Positions 55,984 through 64,000 of a DNA stretch of 64,000 bases are shown piece by piece. The notes beneath the pieces were generated by a model. That model ran no database searches. It was given only the letters and a program-made list of their open reading frames with translations, and was not told the DNA's origin. The DNA lies in the NCBI GenBank assembly GCA_003134995.1, contig PLDC01000029.1, positions 62,001 to 126,000 of the forward strand, in the 5' to 3' direction. A program made the position numbers and the translations under genes. Within the stretch, counting starts at the first letter, position 1, and each line of letters starts with the position of its first letter. The DNA is from Acidobacteriaceae bacterium (GTDB lineage: Bacteria; Acidobacteriota; Terriglobia; Terriglobales; Acidobacteriaceae).

Positions 55984-57711
55984 TTAATACCCTGCTGGAA
56001 CGACTGCGTCTTCCGGATATCCCGGCATTCCAAACTCGGGAACGTCGAGACCTTCTTCTTCGACCTCCGGGGCAACGCGCATGCTCTTCACTTTATTGAC
56101 GCACCAGAAGACTGCGTAAGTTGCGCCGAAAGCCCAGGCTGCGTAGAGAGTCGCTCCCATGAGTTGACACAAGAACTGGCGTGTGTCGCCATGGATTAAG
56201 CCGGTCACGCCTTGGCCCGCATGGCCCAAGTAACTGGTTGCGCCCACGCCGTTCCACCCGGCGCCGTAGACGCCGTCGGCGAAGATGCCGACGCTGACTG
56301 CGCCCAGCCATCCGCAATAGCCGTGAACGGAAATCGCGCCGCACGGATCGTCGATCTTGAGAACTCGTTCGTTGAAGAGAACGCCGAAGCAGACCACAAT
56401 CCCTGCGAGCAGGCCGATGACTACAGACGCCGTGGGAGACACGAAGGCGCAGGGGGCTGTGATCGCGACTAATCCCGCCAGCATTCCGTTGCAGGCCATG
56501 GTAATGTCGGGTTTGCCGAAGAGCCAATACCATAGAAGCATCGCTGCGGCGGAGCCTGCGACGGCGGCGAGATTTGTATTCACGGCGACTACGGAGATGC
56601 GAAGGTCGGTGGCTCCGAGAGTGGAGCCGGGGTTAAAGCCCATCCACCCGAAGAGCAGAATGAACGTGCCGGAGACGACATAGACAATGTTATGGGCAGG
56701 GAAGACGCGAATCTTTCCTCCGGGGCCGTATTTGCCGAGACGCGGACCCAAGATAATTGCTAGCGCCATCGCGCAGAAGCCGCCGACGGCGTGCACTACG
56801 GTGGATCCGGCGAAGTCCACATAGCCGTGGCCGAGGTTTAGCGTGGAGCCGACTTGCGAGAGCCAGCCTCCGCCCCAGGTCCAGCAGCCGGAGATGGGAT
56901 AGAGGATTGCGCCGATGAAAAGTTCACAGAGCAGAAATGCCCAGAAGGTAATGCGCTCGCAGACGGCGCCGACGATGATGTAGCCGGCGGTTTCCATGAA
57001 CACGACTTCGAATAAAGTTAAACAGTTGCTGGCGCTGTCGTAGGCTGGGCCGACTAGAAAAAATCCTTTGCCGCCGACGAAGCCCCACTGGCCGCTGCCG
57101 ATCAGAAAATGATTGAGTGTGGGAGTGCCGCCGAGGTTGACGGGCGCGGCGTTGATGGCGACGGCTCCGAACTGGAATGCGTATCCCACGGCGTAGTAAG
57201 CGAGGAAGGCGAAAACGTAGGCCGCGAAATTCAGCATCATCAAGTGGGCGGCATTTTTCTTGCGCACTAACCCGCAGGTGAGCAGGGCGAAACCTGCCTG
57301 CATGAAGAGGACTAGGTAGCCGGTATTCAGGGTCCAGGCGAAATTTGTCGCTACGCGGACGTGGCCTACGCTGTCGGCGAGCTTTACAGCTAGCGGTTCT
57401 TTCGCCACCTGGGCTTGATAGTCGTCGAATGCTTTCTTGTTTGCGGCGTAGTCTGGAGCGGTTTTGTCTGTGGGCTCGGTGACCACGAAAGAATTGCCGG
57501 CGGCGTCCACTGCATTGGTCTTGTCACCGGTGGCTGTGCCGGAGGGATCGGGCTTGGGCGCATCGTCGGCAAAGCATCGTGTGGAGAGCGCGGTCAACAA
57601 TCCTGAGGCTAGAAGAATGACGGCGCAGGCCGACAAGAATGACGCACGCAGGGAGCGGCTGTGCGGTGGTTTTATCATTTCTGGTTGCTCCTGTTTATGA
57701 AGGGTGGGCAA
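55984..57711 (-). CDS. amt: Ammonium transporter
   Basis: AWTLNTGYLVLFMQAGFALLTCGLVRKKNAAHLMMLNFAAYVFAFLAYYAVGYAFQFG; GHGYVDFAGSTVVHAVGGFCAMALAIILGPRLGKY; DDPCGAISVHGYCGWLGAVSVGIFADG. Confidence 0.96.
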   Translation of the reverse strand: MPTLHKQEQPEMIKPPHSRSLRASFLSACAVILLASGLLTALSTRCFADDAPKPDPSGTATGDKTNAVDAAGNSFVVTEPTDKTAPDYAANKKAFDDYQAQVAKEPLAVKLADSVGHVRVATNFAWTLNTGYLVLFMQAGFALLTCGLVRKKNAAHLMMLNFAAYVFAFLAYYAVGYAFQFGAVAINAAPVNLGGTPTLNHFLIGSGQWGFVGGKGFFLVGPAYDSASNCLTLFEVVFMETAGYIIVGAVCERITFWAFLLCELFIGAILYPISGCWTWGGGWLSQVGSTLNLGHGYVDFAGSTVVHAVGGFCAMALAIILGPRLGKYGPGGKIRVFPAHNIVYVVSGTFILLFGWMGFNPGSTLGATDLRISVVAVNTNLAAVAGSAAAMLLWYWLFGKPDITMACNGMLAGLVAITAPCAFVSPTASVVIGLLAGIVVCFGVLFNERVLKIDDPCGAISVHGYCGWLGAVSVGIFADGVYGAGWNGVGATSYLGHAGQGVTGLIHGDTRQFLCQLMGATLYAAWAFGATYAVFWCVNKVKSMRVAPEVEEEGLDVPEFGMPGYPEDAVVPAGY

Positions 57712-57930
57712 TTCTTAGAGGGGTGGGCGTCGACGGCACCGGCAGCAGCGCATGCCGACACGAACGAATTACTCACACAGCGCGAATGACCGTGGGCGGA
57801 CTCCTCCATCAGTGTTGGTGGCCTACGAATCGGATTCAAGCGTATCGCAGAAGATAAAGGCAGGCTTCCAGTGAGTCCAATTCATATTTCTTATGGGGGC
57901 TATCAGGCGCGTCGATAACGTGGAGGAGTT

Positions 57931-58965
57931 CTATCCGGCGGATACCGCGACCCTCGCGGCTCCGTACAGTCCTGCATCGCTGCCCAGCAGGGCGCGGGTG
58001 ATGATGGTTTTTCGTTCGGTGCGGCTTTCGGTTTGGGCCGCTGCGCCTTCTTTTCCTCGAGCATCGCTGCTCAGCGGATCGGTGGGAGCCGTGGCCGCGT
58101 AGACTAGCGAACGTTCGCGCAGTTCCTCGAACATGTTGGGAGCGAAAGCATCCCACGCGCTCGAAACGCCTCCGCCGATTACGAACATATCTAGATTCAA
58201 GACGTTGATCAGGCCGGCTAGAAGTATGCCAAGGTAGCGGCCGAAGCTGCGGAAGATGCGGCGGGCGTGCTCGTCTCCTTGGATCGCGAGGTTGTAGATG
58301 GACCTCGCGCCGAATTCAGGGTCAGACGATGCGGCTTGAGCCAGCGATGGGGCTTCGCCGCTGGCGATCGCTTCGCGGGCCATGCGCATAATCGCGGTCG
58401 CGGAAGCGTACTGCTCGGCGCATCCGTGATTACCGCAGCCGCAGGGACGGCCTTCAGGCTCGACAGTGACGTGGCCGAACTCTCCTGCCATGCCGTTCAT
58501 ACCGTGCCAAATCTTTCCGGCGAGAACGATGCCTCCGCCGATTCCGGTGCCGAGCGTGACCGCCGCAACGTTCGGAACGCCTCGGGCAGCGCCTAGCCAC
58601 TGTTCGCCGAGTGCGGCTACGTTGGCGTCATTTTCGAGGACGACCGGGGCACCTAGGCGGCGCTCGATCTCGGCGCGCACCGGATATTCTTCCCAGCCAG
58701 GAAGATTCGCCGACTTGCGCAGCATTCCGGTTTGCATGTCGATGATGCCGGGGATGCCGATGCCTGCGCCAAGAAGTCTTCCCGTTGCTTTGTATTTAGC
58801 GGAGAGACGCTGGATGGCGTCGCACATTTCGTTGATGACCTGGTCGCGGCCGAGAATGACTTTGGTCCCGAGGGTGACTTTTTCGAGAAGCTGTCCTTCT
58901 GCGCTCACGGCGGCAATGCGAAGGTTGGTGCCTCCGAGGTCGACTCCGATGGAGAAATCAGGCAT
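57931..58965 (-). CDS. ROK-family sugar kinase (glucokinase-like)
   Basis: FSIGVDLGGTNLRIAAVSAEGQ; TLGTGIGGGIVLAGKIWHGMNGMAGEFGHVTVEPEGRPCGCGNHGCAEQYASATAI. Confidence 0.95.
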   Translation of the reverse strand: MPDFSIGVDLGGTNLRIAAVSAEGQLLEKVTLGTKVILGRDQVINEMCDAIQRLSAKYKATGRLLGAGIGIPGIIDMQTGMLRKSANLPGWEEYPVRAEIERRLGAPVVLENDANVAALGEQWLGAARGVPNVAAVTLGTGIGGGIVLAGKIWHGMNGMAGEFGHVTVEPEGRPCGCGNHGCAEQYASATAIMRMAREAIASGEAPSLAQAASSDPEFGARSIYNLAIQGDEHARRIFRSFGRYLGILLAGLINVLNLDMFVIGGGVSSAWDAFAPNMFEELRERSLVYAATAPTDPLSSDARGKEGAAAQTESRTERKTIITRALLGSDAGLYGAARVAVSAG

Positions 58966-59088
58966 TGAGGAGAAGATTATCAGAAGTGCGCGGGAGGGTG
59001 CTGATTGTTGATTAGAGCACGGTTAATCGATATCCGCCTCTGTGATGGAAACGCCTTGCGAGGCCGCCGGTGCGCGAGCAGGTGAGGG

Positions 59089-59147
59089 GTCCTTCGACTC
59101 CGCGGTGCTTCGCTTTGCGAAGCCCCGCTCCACTCAGGATGACACGT
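59089..59147. repeat. REP-like TCCTTCGACTC...CACTCAGGATGACA repeat with internal hairpin
   Basis: gtCCTTCGACTCCGCGGT-GCTTCGC-ttt-GCGAAGC-CCCGCTCCACTCAGGATGACA. Confidence 0.65.
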
Positions 59148-59156
59148 GGGAGGAGC

Positions 59157-59981
59157 TTACTTCTGGCACTTCGGGCAGTAGTGGCTGCTGCGGCCGGCGA
59201 TTACTATGCGCTTGATGGGCGTTTTGCAGACTAGGCAGGGCTCGCCTTCGCGGCCATAGACGCGGTGTTGCAGTTGAAAGAAGCCAGCTTCGCCGTCGGC
59301 GTCAACGTAGTCTGAGATAGACGAGCCGCCGAGCGCAATTGCCTCCTGCAGAACTTCTTTCACTGACACTAGCAGCTTGGATAGTTGGTCGCGAGTGATG
59401 GTGGAGGCGCGGCGGCGCGGGCGAATTCCGGCACGGAACAAAGATTCGTCGGCATAAATGTTGCCTACGCCGCGCAGCAGCTTTTGATTGAGCAGCGCAC
59501 TTTTGATGGGAGTCTTGCGGCCACGAATTAACGCTACGAAACGGTCGAGATCGGCTTCCAGCGGCTCAATGCCGCCGGCGTCGAAGTCGCCGGCGCGGGC
59601 GACGCTGAGCCGTCCGAAGCGGCGGGGATCGACAAAGCGCAGTTCCATGCCTGAGGCCAACTTCAGAATCGCGTGCGTGTGCTTGAGAATATCGGCTTGC
59701 GGTTCGCAGACCTGCAGGCGTCCGGTCATGCCCAGGTGAACGATCCACTGCGCTTGCGTGGGTGGTGTCTTCTTTTGTTTTTGTTCGAGGTCAAACACGA
59801 TGTGCTTGCCCATGCGCCGCACGGTCGCGATTCGGCTGTGCTCAAGCGTTGCGGCGATTTCGCGCGCTGAAGATTTTAGCGGTTCCGGCTTGCGTCCCAG
59901 CCAGATGGATTCGATCACATCGCCGGAGACGCGGCGTGCTAATCCGCGGGCAATGGTTTCTACTTCGGGGAGTTCCGGCAT
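59157..59981 (-). CDS. mutM: Formamidopyrimidine-DNA glycosylase
   Basis: MPELPEVETIARGLARRV; YADESLFRAGIRPRRRAS; C-terminal zinc finger CLVCKTPIKRIVIAGRSSHYCPKCQK. Confidence 0.97.
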   Translation of the reverse strand: MPELPEVETIARGLARRVSGDVIESIWLGRKPEPLKSSAREIAATLEHSRIATVRRMGKHIVFDLEQKQKKTPPTQAQWIVHLGMTGRLQVCEPQADILKHTHAILKLASGMELRFVDPRRFGRLSVARAGDFDAGGIEPLEADLDRFVALIRGRKTPIKSALLNQKLLRGVGNIYADESLFRAGIRPRRRASTITRDQLSKLLVSVKEVLQEAIALGGSSISDYVDADGEAGFFQLQHRVYGREGEPCLVCKTPIKRIVIAGRSSHYCPKCQK

Positions 59982-60025
59982 GACTCCAGTCTACAGCGGA
60001 GGGAGGTACAGCAACGACCAAACGT

Positions 60026-60103
60026 TTCACCGCCGAGAACGCGGAGCTCGCCGAGATTTCTATCTCTTGCTTTCTCGGCGCACTCGGCGTGCTCGGCGGT
60101 GAA
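60026..60103. repeat. Inverted pair of 9-bp-period arrays (CGCCGAGnn)n
   Basis: TTCACCGCCGAGAACGCGGAGCTCGCCGAGA / TCTCGGCGCACTCGGCGTGCTCGGCGGTGAA; about 27/31 complementary. Confidence 0.85.
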
Positions 60104-60124
60104 TAAGACTTGTTGGGAAGATGA

Positions 60125-60376
60125 TTAATCTTTGAGCGGCACGACGGTCTGGCCGTCGCGGCAGAGGGTTGCGACTTTTTGTAGATCGCCGTTGGCCTGC
60201 GGCAGGGTCATCACCGGTCCGTAACAGTAGACCGCGTGGCCGCTGGCGGCAAAATACCAGCGTCCGCCCTTGGAGTGCTGCTCCACATGTCCCGATGGAT
60301 GGCGCACAGGCTGAGCTGGCTTTGCAGCGGTCAGACTCAACATCAAGGCTAGGGTCAGAACCTTCATGGTCGCCAA
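60125..60376 (-). CDS. Small secreted hypothetical protein
   Basis: Signal-like N-terminus MKVLTLALMLSLTAAKPAQ; no family recognised. Confidence 0.5.
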   Translation of the reverse strand: MATMKVLTLALMLSLTAAKPAQPVRHPSGHVEQHSKGGRWYFAASGHAVYCYGPVMTLPQANGDLQKVATLCRDGQTVVPLKD

Positions 60377-60446
60377 ATTTTCCGAACTCGCCCTGGGAGA
60401 CGGGTTCCTTACTTCGTTTACTGCTTTCTTTTTACTTAGCTGCGCA

Positions 60447-60911
60447 CTAAATCGAATTCAAAGACCGACGCCGGTCTACCAAGTCCGAGGCGGGCTCGGG
60501 AGGGAGCTGGCGCCCGGGCTTGGCAGTCTTGCCGATCCGGCTTTGCGAACGGTGTTGCGGTGCTACCTGGGTTGACGGAGTTTGGGTTGACCGATTCTGG
60601 GTTGACGGGGTCTGCGCTGAATGCTCCTGGGTCGTCGGAGCCTGGGTCGTCGGAGCTTGGGTCGTCGGAGCCTGAGTTTGCGTGCGCGTCTTCGCTTCTG
60701 ATTGTGCCGTCTGCTGATCGCCTATGGCCTTGCCTCTCTCAGACCACAGAGCGGAGCTGTCACGGCTTAGAACCTTGATTAGATTGCGTTGCGATTGGAT
60801 GACCGAGCCTTGCTCGACGATGAGCAGGGTCATCAATCCGTAGGAGAGCACGAACAGAACTGTGAGCAGAGGCAAAAGGCTCCGCTTCTTCGTTGTAACC
60901 GCGATCGGCAT
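60447..60911 (-). CDS. Membrane-anchored hypothetical protein with Thr/Gln/Pro pentapeptide repeats
   Basis: TM LLPLLTVLFVLSYGLMTLLIVEQG; QAPTTQAPTTQAPTTQEHSAQTPSTQNRSTQTPSTQ. Confidence 0.6.
   Translation of the reverse strand: MPIAVTTKKRSLLPLLTVLFVLSYGLMTLLIVEQGSVIQSQRNLIKVLSRDSSALWSERGKAIGDQQTAQSEAKTRTQTQAPTTQAPTTQAPTTQEHSAQTPSTQNRSTQTPSTQVAPQHRSQSRIGKTAKPGRQLPPEPASDLVDRRRSLNSI
60569..60673. repeat. 15-bp minisatellite inside the 60447 CDS, about 7 units
   Basis: GGGTTGACGGAGTTT / GGGTTGACCGATTCT / GGGTTGACGGGGTCT / GCGCTGAATGCTCCT / GGGTCGTCGGAGCCT / GGGTCGTCGGAGCTT / GGGTCGTCGGAGCCT. Confidence 0.85.
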
Positions 60912-61147
60912 CACTGATGTGTAACCAAACTCAGTCGTCAAGTGGCACCCCAGCCTTGGCCAGAACTGCGCCGGCAGATTAGAGGATTGCAGCTTGTCAG
61001 CCAATAGTGGGCGTGGCGGGAAGATACTGAATTTACTTGGGTTAGCGGGATATGGGAGGCGTGGCTTGCGGGACGCAAGTGCAACTCAATGCACATATTG
61101 AGCAGGGAAGCGTTGCTGGGACGGATGGAACTTTCGTCTTCAGAGGG

Positions 61148-62188
61148 CTACTTGAAGGGAATCGCCGTCTGGTGCGAGACCCATCCGACACTCGGCACTG
61201 AGTCCCAGAACATTCTTACGGATGGAATGTACTTGGTCATGCTTCCAGTAGGCGCGGTGCGGCTGAACACTTGGAATCGCCAATTCAGTACGTCCGCGAC
61301 GTAGATCGTTTGATCTGCTCCCATCGCCATGAAGTGGCCCCATGCCATTTGGCCGGGCATGTGGCCAGGTTCGCCAAAGGCGCCGAGGATTTTGCCGTTC
61401 TGATCGAGTTCAATGATCCGGTCGTACCCACCATCGACCATCCAAACGTGTTGGTCCGGAGTAATCCACAGGCCGTAGGGATAGCCAATATCAGTCCATT
61501 GCTGGATGAATTTGCCTTCTGAATCAAAGATCTGGATGCGCTGGTTTTCGCGGTCACCAACGTACACTCGGCCTTGGTTGTCGACGGCAACCGTGTGAGG
61601 CAGATTAAATTCGCCGGGGCCAGTTCCGTATTTTCCCCAGGCCTTGAGGTAGTTACCGTTGCGGTCGAACTTCACGATTCGTGAATTGCCATAGCCATCC
61701 GCGACGTAGATGTCGCCATTCTTGGCGAACGCTACATCGGCGGGCTTGTTGAACAGCCAGTTGGCCTCGGCACCGGTGTTGATTCGTCCCAAGACGAGCA
61801 GAACATTTCCCGTGGGATCGAGCTTGAGCACGAGGTGGCTGCCGTCATCGGTCGTCCAAAGATTGTCGTCCGCGTCGATGCGCAAGCCGTGAGGGTGAGA
61901 GAAAAGTCCGTCGCCAATACTTTGAATGAAATTGCCCTTCGCGTCGTATTCCGCGAGCATGGGTTTGGTTCGTTGAAAGAGAAATATGTGCCCCTTGGAA
62001 TTTACCGCGACTCCAGAGGCTTCGCCGGCAACCGTCCCCTTCGGAAACTTGAAGAAGTTCGGCATGACACGATAAGGAAGTTCGGGAACGGCTTGAAATG
62101 CATGAGGCTTAACAGCAGTCTCCTGCGCCACGGCCAGAAGCGGCATGAGCGCAATGCATGCAAGCGCGATTTCAAGCGATGTTTTCAT
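61148..62188 (-). CDS. Secreted NHL-repeat protein (peptidyl-alpha-hydroxyglycine alpha-amidating lyase-like)
   Basis: GEASGVAVNSKGHIFLFQRT; HGLRIDADDNLWTTDDGSHLVLKLDPTGNVLLVLG; GEFNLPHTVAVDNQGRVYVGDRENQRIQIFDSEGKFIQQW. Confidence 0.87.
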   Translation of the reverse strand: MKTSLEIALACIALMPLLAVAQETAVKPHAFQAVPELPYRVMPNFFKFPKGTVAGEASGVAVNSKGHIFLFQRTKPMLAEYDAKGNFIQSIGDGLFSHPHGLRIDADDNLWTTDDGSHLVLKLDPTGNVLLVLGRINTGAEANWLFNKPADVAFAKNGDIYVADGYGNSRIVKFDRNGNYLKAWGKYGTGPGEFNLPHTVAVDNQGRVYVGDRENQRIQIFDSEGKFIQQWTDIGYPYGLWITPDQHVWMVDGGYDRIIELDQNGKILGAFGEPGHMPGQMAWGHFMAMGADQTIYVADVLNWRFQVFSRTAPTGSMTKYIPSVRMFWDSVPSVGWVSHQTAIPFK

Positions 62189-62192
62189 GTTC

Positions 62193-63371
62193 CTATTTGC
62201 CACCCAGCAAGAGTTTGGCGATGGTAGCCAGTTGCATGTTCGACGTGCCCTCGTAGATCTTGCCGATCTTGGCGTCGCGCCAGTATTTCTCGACGGGATA
62301 ATCTTTGGTGAAGCCGTAGCCGCCGTAGATTTCGATAGCGAGCGAGGTCACGCGCTCGGCCACCTGCGAGGCGAACAGCTTGGTCATCGCAGCTTCTTTG
62401 ACGAAGTTCGCGCCGGCATCTTTCATGCGGGCCGCGTTGTAGACCATGAGGCGGGCGGCTTCGATCTCGGTTGCCATTTGCGCGATCTGGAATTGGATTC
62501 CTTGAAACTCTGCGATTGCCTTGCCGAACTGCTTGCGCTCGACGGCGTACTTGGCGGCGAATTCCCAGGCCCCGCGCGCCACGCCTAGCATCTGCGCGCC
62601 GATGCCGATGCGGCCTTCGTTCAGAGTTTCGATTGCGATCTTGTAGCCTTTGCCCGGCTCGCCAATCACGTTTTCTTTAGAGACCTTGCAATCTTCGAGA
62701 ATCAGTTCGCAGGTGGAAGAGGCGCGAATGCCGAGCTTGTCTTCCTTCTTGCCGACACTGAATCCCGGGAAATCTTTTTCGATGAGGAATGCGGTGATGC
62801 CTTTGTATCCTGCAGCGGAGTCGAGAGTGGCGAACAGGACGAAGAGTCCGGCTTCTTTGCCGTTGGTGATCCACAGTTTGCGGCCGTTAAGAACGTAGTC
62901 GCTGCCCTTGAGTTCGGCGCGGGTTTGCAGTGCAAAGGCATCGGAGCCGGAGCCAGCTTCGCTCAACGCGTAGGCGCCGCACGTGTCTGTCGCCATCTTC
63001 GGCAGGTAGCGCTTCTTCTGCTCAGCATTGCCCCAGCGCAAGAGCGCATTGTTGACCAGCGTGTTTTGTACATCGACCACTACGCCCGCGGATGCATCGA
63101 CGCGTGACAATTCCTCGACTGCAAGAATCGCTTCGAAGAACTTGGCGCCGCTTCCGCCGTATTGCTCTGGGATTTCGATGCCCATGATTCCAAGCTGGAA
63201 GAATTCTTGGATGAGATCTTTGTTGAAGATCCCTTTCTCGTCCATCTCTTTAACGTGCGGACGGATTCTTTCGTCGGCAAACTGGCGGATGTTGTCGCGG
63301 AAGAGGATTTCGTCTTCGGTGAGCGTGGTCAGCGGCGTTGGAACGGCGGCTTGCAGCGTGGTCTCGGGCAT
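62193..63371 (-). CDS. Acyl-CoA dehydrogenase
   Basis: ALSEAGSGSDAFALQTRAELKGSDYVLNGRKLWITNGKEAGLFVLFA; QFGKAIAEFQGIQFQIAQMATEIEAARLMVYNAA; EIYGGYGFTKDYPVEKYWRDAKIGKIYEGTSNMQLATIAK. Confidence 0.96.
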   Translation of the reverse strand: MPETTLQAAVPTPLTTLTEDEILFRDNIRQFADERIRPHVKEMDEKGIFNKDLIQEFFQLGIMGIEIPEQYGGSGAKFFEAILAVEELSRVDASAGVVVDVQNTLVNNALLRWGNAEQKKRYLPKMATDTCGAYALSEAGSGSDAFALQTRAELKGSDYVLNGRKLWITNGKEAGLFVLFATLDSAAGYKGITAFLIEKDFPGFSVGKKEDKLGIRASSTCELILEDCKVSKENVIGEPGKGYKIAIETLNEGRIGIGAQMLGVARGAWEFAAKYAVERKQFGKAIAEFQGIQFQIAQMATEIEAARLMVYNAARMKDAGANFVKEAAMTKLFASQVAERVTSLAIEIYGGYGFTKDYPVEKYWRDAKIGKIYEGTSNMQLATIAKLLLGGK

Positions 63372-63430
63372 ATGAATACCTTCAGCATCGAATGGCAAAC
63401 ATCAAATTCTAGCAGAGTGGAGCGTGAAGG

Positions 63431-63477
63431 CTGTGTTTTGAAAACCTTAAACACAGAGGACACAGGGGTTCACAGGA
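63431..63477. repeat. 9-bp-period ACACAGAGG array with short inverted arm
   Basis: CTGTGTTT-tgaaaacctt-AAACACAG, then ACACAGAGG-ACACAGGGG-TTCACAGGA. Confidence 0.65.
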
Positions 63478-63486
63478 TAGAAGTCT

Positions 63487-64000
63487 TCAGCCGCGGCGCG
63501 AATGTACCAGCTTTAGCGTGTCCGCCTGCAGAATGCGCTGGATCTGATTGCGCGCGTGCACTGACCACGGGCCCGTCGTATCAAGCTTCACATAAGCTTG
63601 CCAGTGCTTCAGCGCCTTGCGCGGCTCGCGGGTTTTTTCGTAGGCGAGCGCGAGGTTGTAATGCGCGTCGGCGTAGGTGGGGGCGAGTTGGATCGCCATC
63701 TTGTAGGTCTGGATCGCCTCTTGCACGCGTCCAGTCTCGTCGAGAACGTTGCCCAGATCGAAATAGGCCAGCGCATAGCGAGGATCGGCCTGCAGCGCAG
63801 CACGATAGTGTTTCTCCGCCAGAGTGAAATCCTGGCGATTGTAGTGCAAGGTTCCCAGGTTGATGTGCGCGGCCGCGTGCTCCGATTGAAACTCGAGTAC
63901 TTTCTGATATGCAGCCAGCGCTTCGGTCTGCGTGGCCGGATCTTCTTCGAGCGCAATGCCGCGCGCAAACCACATGGCAGCTTCGTTCTCTTGCGACCCC
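63487..64000 (-). CDS. TPR-repeat protein, 5' end outside the window
   Basis: AAAHINLGTLHYNRQDFTLAEKHYRAALQADPRYALAYFDLGNVLDETGRVQEAIQTYKMAIQLAPTYADAHYNLALAYEK; frame stays open to the window edge. Confidence 0.85.
   Translation of the reverse strand, partial: GSQENEAAMWFARGIALEEDPATQTEALAAYQKVLEFQSEHAAAHINLGTLHYNRQDFTLAEKHYRAALQADPRYALAYFDLGNVLDETGRVQEAIQTYKMAIQLAPTYADAHYNLALAYEKTREPRKALKHWQAYVKLDTTGPWSVHARNQIQRILQADTLKLVHSRRG

Overview
This 64 kb window looks like ordinary chromosome from a moderately GC-rich, Gram-negative-type bacterium. I suspect Acidobacteriota from the overall gene style (Pkn-type kinases fused to TolB-like propellers, M61/M28/S53 secreted peptidases, Crp/Fnr with an N-terminal Cys cluster, repeat-rich intergenic DNA), but that is inference and no search was run. 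Recognisable housekeeping blocks are rpsP-khpA-rimM-trmD-rplS ... rnhB, rnc-lepB-lepB-asmA-like, trpS-scpA-scpB-rluB-hisC, glmS-purS, and mutM / ROK kinase / amt. There are also an ECF sigma/anti-sigma pair, two Ser/Thr kinases, a sigma-54 activator, a Crp/Fnr regulator, a LytTR regulator and three PIN-domain toxin-antitoxin modules. I saw no rRNA, CRISPR array, integrase, transposase or prophage, and no tRNA that I could support. The most interesting material is non-coding: (1) a two-copy, terminator-bearing element of about 150 nt (complement 4-162 and 36873-37019), with an 85-nt core differing at only 4 positions and two of those in a hairpin loop, so it is a strong candidate structured RNA family; (2) intergenic arrays of 7-9 bp tandem units, often arranged as convergent inverted pairs, whose unit sequence differs by locus while the architecture repeats; (3) a family of paired palindromes with TRAA-like loops at five gene boundaries; (4) structured leaders upstream of the sedolisin gene and rpsP. 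Coordinates come from the ORF track and reading by eye. Start-site choices are judgement calls, and non-coding coordinates may be off by 1-2 nt.
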